From Rhynchopus sp. YZ270_cl-10 (taxonomy: Eukaryota; Euglenozoa; Diplonemea; Diplonemida; Diplonemidae), in assembly GCA_964035575.1 (NCBI GenBank), contig OZ037896.1:1054001-1118000 (forward strand): DNA of 64,000 bases, written 5' to 3'. The notes under the pieces are model-generated. The model searched no databases and was not told where the DNA came from. It worked only from the letters and a program-made list of their open reading frames with translations. Shown here in pieces: positions 10,861 through 21,941 of this stretch; position 1 is the first letter of the stretch; each line of letters begins with the position of its first letter. Position numbers and translations under genes: made by a program.

Positions 10861-11997
10861 TCACAGCTGTCCAGACTTCTCGATCTTCACCTGTGAATGT
10901 GTTGTGATGACAATGTGCAATCAATATAAACTTATAAGAAGCAAACACGTTGCTACAAAAATAAAGACAAACTTCACACACTCCCTCCCATTCGGATGAA
11001 AAACATGCTCGGAGTACATCACGCGAACCAAGATCAACAACAGCCTTCTGGATAACTGGGAGTCCTTCTTAGTGGGGAAGGAAGTGCTGGACTGCCTTGC
11101 CCTTGCGGGTGGAGTTGCTGCAGTCGAAAGTCTCCCCCATCTCCTACATGATTCTAGTATATACGAGGTAGTAAATTGTCACCTAGGTACGCGCAAAAAA
11201 GCAGAAGAATCACCAAAGCAAAAGAAAAAAGTCGCGGAAGAGAGGCCGCATAAATAACTTGACGGATACATTGGGAAACCCTTGAGAACCTTTAAACTAA
11301 CTATTGGCAAAATGAAAGCATCTTGTCCACAAGAGAAATAAAAAGCTGACGAAGAAGAAGAGAAGGGAAGTAATATTTAACTTTGCGTCCCAGGTCCGGC
11401 AACAGTGGGTTCACACCCTCTCAGGGGAAGAAGAGAAATTACACATACCGGCTTCGAGGTCTTTCCAGACTGGGATCCGACGGCCTCAATGGCCTTCACA
11501 ACCTCCATTCCCTTGGTCACGGATCCGAACACAACGTGCTTGCCGTCCAACCAGGCGGTCTCAGCAGTGCACAGGAAGAACTGGGATCCGTTGGTTCCGG
11601 GTCCAGCGTTTGCCATCGAGAGGATTCCGGCTCCAGTGTGCTGTGCGGCAAGAAGTGTTGCAAATGTAACAATAAGAATAAGCTTTACAAAGTAATAATT
11701 ACGGCATCAAAAACATGTCCATACCTTCAGGTTGAAGTTCTCGTCGGCGAACTTCTCTCCGTAGATCGACTTTCCTCCGGTACCGTTGTGGTTGGTGAAG
11801 TCTCCACCCTGGCACATGAATCCGGGGATCACACGGTGGAAGGAGCTTGCGGCGAATCCGAATCCCTTCTCTCCAGTGCACAGGGCACGGAAGTTCTCAG
11901 CGGTCTTCGGCACAACGTCGGCACGGAGGGTCACCTCAATGCGTCCGGCGGGGGCTCCACCAATGGACATGTCGAAGAAGCAGACGGGGTTGGACAT
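10861..11997 (-). CDS. Cyclophilin A, copy 4 (long second intron)
   Basis: Exons 11725-11997, 11449-11640 and 10861-10890, again encoding the identical 164 residues. Intron 1 (84 nt) is identical to copy 1. Intron 2 is 558 nt, three to four times longer than in the sister genes; the extra sequence, roughly 10960-11440, contains a short open frame (11069-11140). Splice sites are GTATG and CATTCACAG. The extended intron should still splice, because both ends match the other copies. Confidence 0.95.
11069..11140 (-). other. Short open frame inside cyclophilin intron
   Basis: A 23-codon frame (starting [14 protein letters not shown], ending FLPH and TAA) sits in the enlarged intron 2 of cyclophilin copy 4 on the same strand. 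It is GC-balanced, unlike the surrounding intron, and is preceded by ATGTAGGAG, which could be a splice acceptor. It may be a last exon captured from another gene. No family is recognised. Confidence 0.25.
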
Positions 11998-12371
11998 TGT
12001 GAGTGTAGGTGTTGTGGGTAAGGCTGTGGGGTGTGATGGTAGAATCACACAAATGCTTTTGGAAAAACAAAGAATTGAGTCAGCTTTCTGTTCGTGCTCT
12101 GAACGCAATCGTGTTGGTTCGTATCACTATTTTAGTTGTTATTTACCAGGTATTGGTCAAAATTTACCTCACCTGAAACGACAACATTTCACACTACATT
12201 TACGTTAATTAAAAAGCACCGTCCTTGTGGTGCTATCTGCACAACGGAACTGCACCTATCAGCAGAATGCCATGTGCATCAATCAAACTAAACACTAAAC
12301 TAATACTCTCTCTCTCTCTTTCTCTCTCGCTCTCGCTCTTCTCAAACAAATTAACATCCACTGAGCATTGC

Positions 12372-13099
12372 TCACAGCTGTCCAGACTTCTCGATCTTCA
12401 CCTGTAAATGTGTTGCGTGATGACAATGTGCAATCAATATAAACTTAAACGCAGTATCCAACAATAAAGCCAAGCTCTCCAGATGAGGGCAGGCTGCTGA
12501 CCATCCATCTGTCTGTCAAAAAAAGTACCCACAAAACAAACAACACATACCGGCTTCGAAGTCTTTCCAGACTGGGATCCGACGGCCTCAATGGCCTTCA
12601 CAACCTCCATTCCCTTGGTCACGGATCCGAACACAACGTGCTTGCCGTCCAACCAGGCGGTCTCAGCAGTGCACAGGAAGAACTGGGATCCGTTGGTTCC
12701 GGGTCCAGCGTTTGCCATCGAGAGGATTCCGGCTCCAGTGTGCTGTGTGACAAGAAGTGTTGCAAATGTAAGAATGAGAATAAGCTTTACAAAGTAATAA
12801 TTACAGCATCAAAAACATGTCCATACCTTCAGGTTGAAGTTCTCGTCGGCGAACTTCTCTCCGTAGATCGACTTTCCTCCGGTGCCGTTGTGGTTGGTGA
12901 AGTCTCCACCCTGGCACATGAATCCGGGGATCACACGGTGGAAGGAGCTTGCGGCGAATCCGAATCCCTTCTCTCCAGTGCACAGGGCACGGAAGTTCTC
13001 AGCGGTCTTCGGCACAACGTCGGCACGGAGGGTCACCTCAATGCGTCCGGCGGGGGCTCCACCAATGGACATGTCGAAGAAGCAGACGGGGTTGGACAT
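12372..13099 (-). CDS. Cyclophilin A, copy 5
   Basis: Exons 12827-13099, 12551-12742 and 12372-12401; introns 84 and 149 nt. The product is identical to copies 1-4. Its 3' flank matches that of copy 3 while its second intron matches that of copy 2, a mosaic that points to exchange between copies. It is the first gene of the array in the direction of transcription, downstream of the IQ-like gene. Confidence 0.95.
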
Positions 13100-13400
13100 T
13101 GTGAGTGAAGGTTTTGTGGGTAAGGCTGTGGGGTGTGGTGGCTGAGTTGAATGAATAACTGAATTGCTCGAAGCATCCACTAACATAACAAAAGGGAAGG
13201 CAACACACTCGCGCGATTCAACTATGACAGTTTCTTTGGACCTCTCCACAGTACAAGAAAATTATACAAAATGCGTTGTCACCTTTGTGAAGTCACGAAC
13301 CCTCGCAACTCTATTGGCACCAATAACGCGGAAGCGCGGATGCCTTTTTCTTTTTAGATACGTTGCTCCCTCCCTTCTCCCTCTCTCTCCCTCTCCACTC

Positions 13401-14708
13401 TCACCGTTTCCTGAGCTTCCCTTTCTTGCTTTTCTGCTTTCTAGCCTTAGCTGCATCCTCATCATTTTGTTCTGTTCTGATAGGTTGAGCTTTGACACAC
13501 ACCTCAGCCGCCTCTTTCGTGCTATTCAGTGTGGGCACTCCTAAGGTACCTGCCTGCAGTTCACTGTGGTAGAACGAAGGACGTAGTGGGGGATGTACAC
13601 AGACCTGCCTTGCAGGCGGCAGACAGGAACGTTCCCAGTCATCAATGGAAAAGATATTCGCAGACACCCCAGATCGAACAAAGGCCAACTCGCTTGACAA
13701 TGACACTGAATGAAGGCATCCCCATTCATGCTGCATGAGCCGAACCAGCACATCCTTTACCCCTGCATCCACACCGTGCTTGCCCCGGGACAAACAGGAA
13801 GAGAACTTCTGCCTCAATTTCTCCTCGAGAGAGTGTCTATGTGCATTCTGCAATGATACTGCCTTGCCGTACAAGGCCTGCACCTCCGCCTGCGTGGGGA
13901 CAGAGCGTGTCCATGGTGGTACTGTGCGTAGTTTAGGGGGACGGTGTCGTTCTGCATTCCATAGACGCAGAACTTCTTCTGAATGGGTCTGCCTACGTCT
14001 GTCTATGGACTCCTTCACAACGGAAAGTTTAAAGCGAAAGAGTAATCGTGGAATTTCGACAGTGCGCCATACTGTTGAAGTGCAGATAGTGTTGCGGTGC
14101 TCTCCATTGAGCGCTGGGTGTGTGCTGCGCATGGTGCTGGTGGTGACAGCGGCGACGTCTGGCTTGCTGCGGAGGTGGAAGGCGGAGTTCCGCATCATAA
14201 CAGTATGCTGGGAGAAGCGAGGGTAGACCGCATCGAGCAGCTCTTTTTCATACAAATTCATGCGATACACTGTGCACAGAAGGGCAGCACGGCGCACATT
14301 GAACATATGTCTCATACGTACCTGCAGGAACCGGATTTTACGATATGCCCCCAACACTGTACTACTGAACGACCGCGATTTGACATAATTCACAAACATA
14401 TGCTGAATCAAAGCAGCACTCTCTGCCCTCCTCCTATAAGCAAACACATGCGCCATCCAGCCCGGACGGAACTCAAACGCAACCCCCCTCGCCTTCCCTG
14501 CCACCAACCTCCGCCCCTCCTTATACAATACTGAGGCATGCAAACCCAGCGCACTCAACGCAAGCCAGGTATACACCAAATACTGCCTCTCCTTCGGGAC
14601 AGCAGCACTGTCCTCTGTACTCTGTGCGAGCCATGCCTTATATCGTTGGTACAGAACATTGCCAAGGTGCTGTTGCTGTTCAAAGGTAGGATTGTCGTGT
14701 ACAGGCAT
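13401..14708 (-). CDS. Uncharacterised basic protein with IQ-like segments
   Basis: A 435-residue protein starting MPVHDNPTFEQQQ. A TTG-initiated extension of seven codons upstream is ignored because a stop follows closely and ATG is the normal start. Residues about 85-170 contain two or three basic-hydrophobic stretches spaced like calmodulin- or centrin-binding IQ segments: ESAALIQHMFVNYVKSR, then AYRKIRFLQVRMRHMFNVRR and LCTVYRMNLYEKELL. This arrangement is common in flagellar and cytoskeletal proteins of protists. The middle is Arg/Thr-rich and the C-terminus is strongly basic (KARKQKSKKGKLRKR). No enzyme motif or membrane segment is seen. A cytoskeletal or flagellar role is inference; the reading frame itself is long and convincing. 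Confidence 0.7.
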   Translation of the reverse strand: MPVHDNPTFEQQQHLGNVLYQRYKAWLAQSTEDSAAVPKERQYLVYTWLALSALGLHASVLYKEGRRLVAGKARGVAFEFRPGWMAHVFAYRRRAESAALIQHMFVNYVKSRSFSSTVLGAYRKIRFLQVRMRHMFNVRRAALLCTVYRMNLYEKELLDAVYPRFSQHTVMMRNSAFHLRSKPDVAAVTTSTMRSTHPALNGEHRNTICTSTVWRTVEIPRLLFRFKLSVVKESIDRRRQTHSEEVLRLWNAERHRPPKLRTVPPWTRSVPTQAEVQALYGKAVSLQNAHRHSLEEKLRQKFSSCLSRGKHGVDAGVKDVLVRLMQHEWGCLHSVSLSSELAFVRSGVSANIFSIDDWERSCLPPARQVCVHPPLRPSFYHSELQAGTLGVPTLNSTKEAAEVCVKAQPIRTEQNDEDAAKARKQKSKKGKLRKR

Positions 14709-14859
14709 TCGAGAAGGATGCGGTAGCAAGCATTCCGCGTATTATCTCAAAAGATCTTTAAAAAACCCCCCTCTCTCAAGGCCTTAGGAACGAATACCCA
14801 TGGAGGTGAAGGAGGGATATCTGAGTCAGAGATGTGTGTATGGGCGAAATAAAAAGCTA

Positions 14860-14910
14860 GTGGAGTTCATCCTCGGGTGTCTACACTAATACAACCAAGT
14901 TTTCAAAAAG
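14860..14910 (+). repeat. Module F copy
   Basis: The block GTGGAGTTCATCCTCGGGTG followed by TCTACACTAATACAACCAAG and TTTTCAAAA recurs at 15653-15702 and 17179-17228, and more loosely at 51604-51655 and 55895-55940. It is too long and conserved to be chance. Confidence 0.8.
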
Positions 14911-15652
14911 CGAATTTCTGAAGTCTTGGAAAAAAAAAAATATTTTTTTCTCAATAGGTAGGGCTGAGGTAGAGGCCAATACAGTTACCTGCATCTCCCT
15001 AATACGTGCCCTCCGCTTTAAACATTTAAAGAAAAAACTCTTTTTTTATTTTGTGCGCTGTGAAGATAAAGAAACCAGACCAAAAAAAGGGGGGAAGGCA
15101 ACCCGATGTAAGGGGGTAGGGGGGGGTGTGGACTCATTACATTTTTAGTCACCTCTAAAAAGAGCGAGTAGACAGGTCAAGATTTAGACTGTTTCTGAAT
15201 ACTCGAAAAAGGGGAAAGAAAAACACAAAAGAGACGAGAAGAACCTTCTCTTTCAATTCAGGAAGAACAGAAAGCATGTAAAGAGGGTGCAATATGCGCC
15301 CAAAAAAAAAAGACACTAAAAAAAAAAAAAAAAAAAAAAGAAAAAAGAGTTGCTAAGATGAATATAATTATTGCATGCTTAACTAGAACAAACACTATCC
15401 GAAAGAAAAAGAAAAAAAAAAGACAAAAAGAAAAGAAAAAAAACCCCCCCCCCTTATCCCCTTCTTGTCTTGTCTTGGCAATTTGAAGAATGATAAATGC
15501 TTGGGCAGTATTTTACTGAGCAAAGGGGAATCTTCATTGAAATTCGCTCCCAGTGAAGAAGCGCAGAAATTCTGCACGCTAACAAAAAAAAAAGGGGGGG
15601 AAGAAAGGGAAGGGCTGTTTAAAAAAAACCCCCCCCCCCCTGCGTGTAGTAT

Positions 15653-15702
15653 AGTGGAGTTCATCTTTGGGTGTCTACACTAAAACAACCAAGTTTTCAA
15701 AA
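15653..15702 (+). repeat. Module F copy
   Basis: A near-identical copy of the block at 14860-14910 (one base change in the first 20). It is followed by AAAGTGCAGACACCTCAG, a short echo of the start of module H. Confidence 0.8.
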
Positions 15703-16305
15703 AACAAAGTGCAGACACCTCAGCAAAAGGTTATTTTGCAATCTCTGTTTTTGGATTAGTGTTGCAGCCACGCAAGCAGTTTAGCACCATTATTGCTGGG
15801 AAAACTGATTCTAGGGGGGGTTTGGAGGGCCCAGAAGTCTCCACTTCATCGTCCGACAAAATGGATGATGGAGAGAAGGATAGGCGCGTAGCGAAGGGTG
15901 ATCCCCTTTGAAAAAAAAAAAAAATTGCTTGCTTTTAGACTACTATCGTGAGATAGCAGCCATATTTCTTTTTCACAGGATCCATAAATTTAAAAGAACG
16001 CAAAAATAAAAAGAGGGCTTTCTGAATACGATAAGAAGGGTTGGGGGGGGCGAGGGGGGTCCGGGAGGGAGGGGGTTTTTCATTGTAAGTGCGAACAGCT
16101 CAACATATACAGACAAAAAAAAATCCCTCGCCTCAGGTCCCCTTCCCCCAACACAAACCTGCTGGGGAAAAAAAAAGTGGGCGCCCCAAATGGCCTAATT
16201 TACACAGCGACAATTCTTGAGAAAATAGGTGGGTATTATGTAAAACTTGAAATATGAGCAGGCCCCTTCTTTCAGTGCGTAGGACAGATCTAAAAAAAGA
16301 GCTGA

Positions 16306-16497
16306 CACGACGGGACCCAGTGACAAGTGACAAGTAAAAATGACAAGTGATTTATGACAAGTGAAATGACAAATAAGTCACTTGTCAGGACAAGTGACTT
16401 TACACGGGGCTGTAGGTCATTCACTTGTCATGACAAGTGATTTACTTGGCATGCACTTGTCATTTTCACTTGTCACTTGTCATTGGGTCCCGTCGTG
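16306..16497. mobile_element. Foldback element built of an octamer
   Basis: The ends are a perfect 14-bp inverted repeat (CACGACGGGACCCA and its complement). The arms extend to about 44 bp with two mismatches. The interior is largely made of the octamer GACAAGTG or its complement, repeated about fifteen times. No reading frame is present. It fits a small non-autonomous foldback or MITE-like element; no target-site duplication is evident. Confidence 0.65.
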
Positions 16498-17178
16498 GAT
16501 GGAGGGGGTGGGAGGGGGTGGGTATCAGGGAAGGGGTGTGCATCTGACATAACACAAGCAAGTCCAGCAGAAGAATGTGCGTCTAAGAAAAAAAACCCCC
16601 ACCCCTGATCCGGTACCCAACCCCCTTGAATTAAAAACAAAGAAACAGGGGTGAAAGATGAAGGCCAGCATAAGGGGAAAACACGACATCTTTCTTTGAG
16701 GGGCAGGAGGGAGTTCAATTCAGTTGGACTGAAGAAAACTGTACCTTTTTTTTTAGGGGAATGATGCGACTCGCTGTGGACGCACATCACAAAAAAAATA
16801 AAATAAAAAGGATAAAAACGCCTTTTGTATTATATGCACTTCCCCTACACCCTACATCCCCCCCCTTATTGGGTTTGCGGGTTTACACAAAAGAAATGAC
16901 ACGTTTATAAAGCACACTCTCGCCGCACAGGGGGTATTGTATAATTATTTTTTTTTTTGTCAAATTTCGGTATTTTTTTGTGACATCGGAACCGTCTCTG
17001 ATCTGGTATTGATTTTCCCAGGATCACTTGTTGTGCATTTTACTGTCGTGGGAGGGGGTAAAGAAAAACTTTCGAGGTGCTGGAAAAATGACGTCCCCTA
17101 AAGTATACCACACAGCTGTGCGAAGAGAGATACAACAATGATGCGCTGGCCCACACTTCACACATCACTTGAAGAAGA

Positions 17179-17228
17179 TAGTGGAGTTCATCTTCGGGTG
17201 TCTACACTAAAACAACCAAGTTTTCAAA
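17179..17228 (+). repeat. Module F copy
   Basis: Same block as at 15653-15702, again followed within 35 bases by a GTGCAAAACACC...GGCACTGACG stretch reminiscent of module H. Confidence 0.8.
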
Positions 17229-18991
17229 AGAAGAAAAAAAGTGAAGTTGATAGTGCAAAACACCCCCTGGGATGCAGGCACTGACGTTCCGTGGGGTTAT
17301 CTAACCCCGAGTGCACTAAGGTACTGCTTGCAGGAAGACTGTAAGCAAGCACACAGTTATTACCCCAATCTGGGAAGGGTGAAAAAAAAAAAAAAGCGTT
17401 GGTAAGATGAACCGAAAGACTCTCTGTGCCTAGTCGTCTAGTAAAAAAAAAAGGGAGGGAAGAAACAAAACATACACTCGTTTATATGACGAAAAATACA
17501 CCTTTGCTTTGTCCATTTTCTCCGCCCGTTTCAGTCTTATCTTCTTTTTTTTTTGCTAAATTTGAAATACTCCAGTTTTGCCATAAATTGACACAAAACG
17601 CAGCTCATTTTTTTTTTACAAGAAATGAATTCTTGTAATCGGCAAAACATTGTAGCACAGCAAAAACTTCATGAATGAGGGAAATCATGAATGTTCCTTT
17701 TTTTTTTCTTTTGATAAATTTTGCATTGTGCAGATACACAAAACTCATGGGGAAGAACTATAACATGAAGAAAAGCAGCACATCATAGCAACACTGAAAG
17801 GGGAAAGGGGAAAGGGGATAATGGGGAATGAGAAAAAAGAAGAAAAAAACAGTATTTTTTTTTTATGTATTCTTGAGGGATAAGGGAAAGGGAGGGCAAC
17901 AAAACTCACTAGGCCAAAAAAAAAAAAAAATGCAATTGGTCTCGCACAGTGGGAGCCCCAAAAATGCATTTGTTTTCCCCTTTATTGCACACAAAAAACA
18001 AACAACATCTCAATGCGAACACCTCAGCCCCTTTTAGGCAGGGGGGTGCAAAGAACAGTTGGAGAGACTGTGCACGGGAAGGGGTTTTACATAAAAAAAG
18101 GTTGGCAAAAAAAAATTGTTTCTCGTTGGTTTCGTGTCATCTTTTTGACATCAAAAAGACAAAAAAATATCCCCCCTCCCCCTCCTTTGTGGAACACTGA
18201 CAAAAGGGGGGGAAAACAGTCAGGGGAAAAAAAATAGAGAGAAATCGGGTAGAGTGCATTCGCGTATTCGATTATTTTTTTTTTTTTTTTTTTTTTTGTT
18301 TTGGTTTTTTTGCATCTCCTTCCCTCCTAGCGTTGTCTCTCAGGGGATAAACGTTTTTTTTATATATAAAAATGGCAAGACTGGCAATGCACTCTACGAA
18401 CAAAAAAAAACGGGAAAACAGCTTCTTTGTTTCTAAAGAAACTAAAAGTCGTGTTCTATTTTTTCGCAAAGAAAAATAAACAATAATGTCTTCCTCTTTG
18501 TCAGCGCCGTTTTTACAGTAGTGTATGATATACCCTTGAGGATCTTTTGCTTTGTCTTGTGCATGCCCAAACCTAAATCCCTTTATAGGACGCAGCTATT
18601 CCTCCAAGAATGTACTTCAATACACATCACGAGAGAAAGCAATACTTTACAGACATTTTTTTTTTTTGAAAGAAAAAAAAAGAAAAAAATGTTTGTAAAA
18701 CGAACACAGAATACCCACAGAAAAAAAGTGTAGGGGAAGGTGAACACTCATACGCCACAAAAAAGAAAACAATAAGAAATCCTGCTTCGGCGATTAAACC
18801 CCTCCCGTCTGTTTTTTTTTTTTTTTTTTTTTTTTTTTTCACTATCGCTTACTTGATCAAGCGTCATCGTTCAGTAGCTTCGCTGCCTGCAAAGGGGTGG
18901 GAGAATGTAATATTTTGTTGCCTTTAACCTTGATAAAATTGAAAGATGCATGTGTCTCACAATCACACTTTTTTTCACAAACAAATGGTCT

Positions 18992-19039
18992 GCACTGTGG
19001 ACGTTGCAGATCTAATAAGAGTATAGCCGTCCACAGTGC
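18992..19039. repeat. 12-bp inverted repeat (hairpin)
   Basis: GCACTGTGGACG at 18992-19003 pairs perfectly with CGTCCACAGTGC at 19028-19039 across a 24-base loop. It is not followed by a T-run that would suggest a small RNA gene end. Function unknown. Confidence 0.5.
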
Positions 19040-19296
19040 GTCCTATTTGTCCTGACAAATGCTATAAAAATAGCACAAAGAAACAAACAAATAAACAAAC
19101 AAAAGGCGCCCAAACTCTCATAGGCAGAATACAGATTCACAGATAGTAACATAAAATATGATTTTTTTCGTTCGTTTTCTTTTTAAAAAGATGTGTTCTT
19201 GGTATTTATGATCCCCAATTATTTTTTTTTCTGTTTTCCTTTTCGATCTTCTCGGAAATATTTGATTGACCTGGCCCACAATTTTTTCTTTTTTCA

Positions 19297-21561
19297 TTAC
19301 AATAAATGTAATAGATCTTCAGCATCGTCATCTTGTAAATTAAAGAGATCGTCGGGATCTTCTTGAGTCGCCATATCCTCGAGACAGGATACATCTGTGT
19401 CAGCATCAGCCCCGTGGTGCACCTGTGTACCAAAATGGGGATAGAAACGGGCTTGCAATTGTCACGTCGTTATTCCGCGTGGACACCTCAACGAATGCAC
19501 TATCCCCCAGAGCTTTTCTTTTCACCTAAATTTCTGAGAAACTAAATCGTATTTCGACTTTCTTAAAAAATTTATGATTCTCGTAATTTCTACAACTTTT
19601 ACGATAAAAGTTGTAGAGGGTTACGAGATCATATACCTCCAGGTTTTTTTCTGGCACAAATCGCCCCTCTCAATTTACCGAAACCATAAACCATGAACCC
19701 AAAAGAAAAAAGCCCTTCCAGAAGTTCCAGAAACCCGCTATAAACCCTAATAAGAGGGGGGAAGGGGGAACCAGAAGGGGGTGCTAGATCTTGACATACC
19801 TCGTCGTCTTCGTCATCGGCAGTGAGGCCAACGAAGAAGTGAGCTGCCACGTACGAAAGGAAACCGACAATCAGCATTCCAAACATAATGAAGAGCGATG
19901 TATCCTCGGTCAGAATGCTGTGCAGAAAAGAGGTGTTACAGTTTTGATGTTAGTCCTTTCCGCAAATCACAGGATAACAAGCACTTCGTACAGATTAAAA
20001 TAAGACAAAGCAACTTAACAAAAGTTGACTTAAAATACAAAGCCCTGTACCGTGGTACAATGACCGGCTGTACCGGGGTGGACACCCTACACCATGCAGT
20101 CCTACATCCATTTTGTAGTTTATATCTAAAAAAAAAAGAATCATACTCTGGGTTGAAGCCAAGGAAGAAGATGATCGAGGTAGCAAGCGACTGCCACAGC
20201 TTCAGGTTAGAGAATGCGTCTTCCTTCTTCGACACAAACACCTCCCCCAGGATGCTCGACGTCTGTGTGTTCCAGACAGCATCACCAAACCCCCACAGGG
20301 AAGCGCACACCAGAAGCGGGGCCCACTGCTGCTTGCACTGTCCGACAGTGAGGTTTTTCAAGTAGATCAGCACAAACAGCTGGCAGAGCATGCCAAAGGT
20401 CATGATCGGGAACCTGCCCAGAACGTCAGACAGACGCCCAAAGAGAACACTCCCCAACATGTCTGCAGCCCCAAACGCAGCCATGATGTACCCAATCTTC
20501 TCAATCCCCATAGACTCCTTCACCCAGTTGCTCGTGAACGCATCCCACATGAAGCCCTGCTCAGCACCGGTGTACATGATGATTGGGATCAGCAGCGTCA
20601 TGCGCTTGTCTTGCCACAGCTTGGTCATGCCCTTCACTGTCTCGCCGAGGGTGCGCTTGCGCGCGAACGAGCTCTCGCTGGTGGTCTCTTCGTCAGCTTC
20701 CTCACTCACGTTGGGGATCATAAGCATAGCAAAAGCAGTGCCCGCTCCTGCGAACACAAGATAGAAAAGCATGAGGGCACTGTTGGACCAGCCTGCCTTC
20801 TCGAGAAGAAGCGATGCAGCCAGGTTCCCAGAGATCTGCGTCGTCTGGAAAATCCCGAAGAAAATACCATAGAACGTGCCAAGAACCGCCTTCTCGTCCA
20901 TGTTCAATGCGGCAGCGTACTTGTTCGCGTTGAGCGTCACATAGGCACCCTGTGCCGTCCACAAGAAGGACGCAGCAAACCCGACCAACCCAGATGCAGG
21001 CACAAGCAGTCCCCACTGGAGCGCAATCACCGTTGGGAACTGAGCCACAATAAAGTTTGCCCCACAGAATATAGAGAAGATGAAGAAGGCGGTGGTGATG
21101 GACCACTTAGCACCCAAGTAGTCGACGACGTAGGGCCCAATCAGACAGCACAGCGTGAACACTGCGTACAGGAAACCGATTGCAATCGACCCGACGTTGC
21201 TACCACTGCACTCCTTGAACTCGGGTTGGGATGTGACGTTCATGTCGTCGAGAATGTGCACCTTGGCCCCTCCGTCTTTGTTTGGGCACGTACTCTTACA
21301 TTCACCACCGTACTTGGCACAGAACTTCTCGTTATCAGCGGTAGTGAACGAGCACAGAAGGTCCTTGTCCGAGGGAACCTTGTCCTGCTTCGCATCCAGG
21401 CAACGGTCATCACCATCCCAGCATACAACATTGCAGTCCTTGCACCCGCTGCGCACAACACTCGCCTCAAGGTTCTGGATCGCACTGAACGCTGTGAACA
21501 CGCAGAAAAAGGCGAAACTCAAAACATAGACATTGCGTTTGTACTGCGCAGCAGTAGTCAT
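19297..21561 (-). CDS. UNC93-like major facilitator membrane protein
   Basis: Three exons on the minus strand: 20147-21561 (1415 nt), 19800-19917 (118 nt) and 19297-19422 (126 nt). The phases fit exactly (2 then 0), giving 552 residues. Introns are 229 nt (GTATGA...CACAG) and 377 nt (GTATGT...ACACAG). The protein is a multi-span MFS protein; GTFYGIFFGIFQTTQISGNL matches the signature of the UNC93 family, whose animal members regulate ion channels or escort receptors. A luminal Cys-rich loop lies between the first two spans (residues about 35-95). A last span (IMFGMLIVGFLSYVAAHFF) is followed by an acidic cytosolic tail (DDEDDE, QEDPDDLFNLQDDDAEDLL). The start at 21561 replaces a TTG-initiated extension. 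It probably sits at the plasma membrane or in endosomes; the substrate is unknown. Confidence 0.88.
19580..19627 (-). other. Stable hairpin inside UNC93-like intron 2
   Basis: A 12-bp perfect stem (CTACAACTTTTA, loop CGA) is enclosed by a second 7-bp stem (CTCGTAA with TTACGAG). It lies near the middle of the 377-nt intron and could shorten the effective distance between splice sites or be an inserted repeat. Confidence 0.55.
20040..20141 (-). repeat. Module E inside UNC93-like intron 1
   Basis: Starting just after TTTTTTTTTTAG next to the donor, the intron carries a diverged module E: AAATGGATGTAGGACTGCAT, GGTGTCCACC, then a GGTCATTGTACCACGGTAC stretch and GGGCTTTGTATTTTAAGTC. Related copies are at 55203-55308, 58336-58392 and 59068-59186. 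Here a module occupies about 45 percent of a real intron. Confidence 0.75.
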
Positions 21562-21605
21562 TTTTTGTTTCTTCAAAGCCCGTCTGAAAAAAATTATTTA
21601 AAAAA
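21562..21605 (-). promoter_or_regulatory. Probable trans-splice acceptor of UNC93-like gene
   Basis: On the minus strand a T-rich tract ends in ATTTTTTTCAG, and the ATG follows 23 bases later. This is the usual distance of a spliced-leader acceptor to its start codon. Confidence 0.5.
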
Positions 21606-21941
21606 AAAAATAAAACAAAAGTGAAGTAAGGTGAACGGGGACAGTGGGGGTCATAGGTGGAGCAGGGGGGAGAAGAGAGGTCTTTACTTTGAGGGGGGAG
21701 AATCTCTTGCTTACTCAGGAAAAAGACCACTCACGCCAAGGAGAATTGCTCGTAGGATACTAATAAATATTCTCTGACGGTTTATCTCTTTATACTGTAT
21801 ACCAATTGTAATACGTTCGCAACTTAATACATGTAAATCAAAAGGCACTCTCGCCTACCGACGACAGAAATACGAAAAAAAGGGTGGTAGAGAGAGAGGG
21901 AGAGAGAACGAGGAAACAACAGGAGACCCAGCTATTTGTAA
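21606..21941. other. Spacer at the left border of the repeat island
   Basis: No gene is seen. Purine-rich tracts (GAGAGAGAGGGAGAGAG at 21892) precede the foldback element. Because the genes to the left are all on the minus strand, this is where transcription of that arm would begin or enter; no promoter motif can be named. Confidence 0.4.

Larger units (their letters stand above)
14709..19296. other. Gene-free spacer of 4.6 kb
   Basis: No coding sequence is supported. The DNA is dominated by A-runs and T-runs of 8-28 bases. It holds three forward copies of module F (listed separately), a foldback element at 16306-16497 and an inverted repeat at 18992-19039. The 3' UTR of the UNC93-like gene probably lies at the right edge. 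Short frames in this stretch are runs of Lys or Phe from homopolymers. Confidence 0.55.

Noticed and set aside
6820-13108. Plus-strand frames of 150-210 codons opposite the cyclophilin genes
   Set aside because: They are antisense shadows of the cyclophilin exons, repeated once per gene copy, and read straight through introns.
13401-14729. TTG start for the IQ-like protein, and similar GTG or TTG starts for the J/AlgH and UNC93-like genes
   Set aside because: Eukaryotic genes here use ATG; in each case a nearby ATG lies after a plausible splice acceptor.
20611-21624. Plus-strand 337-codon frame
   Set aside because: Antisense shadow of the first exon of the UNC93-like gene, with no recognisable protein features.
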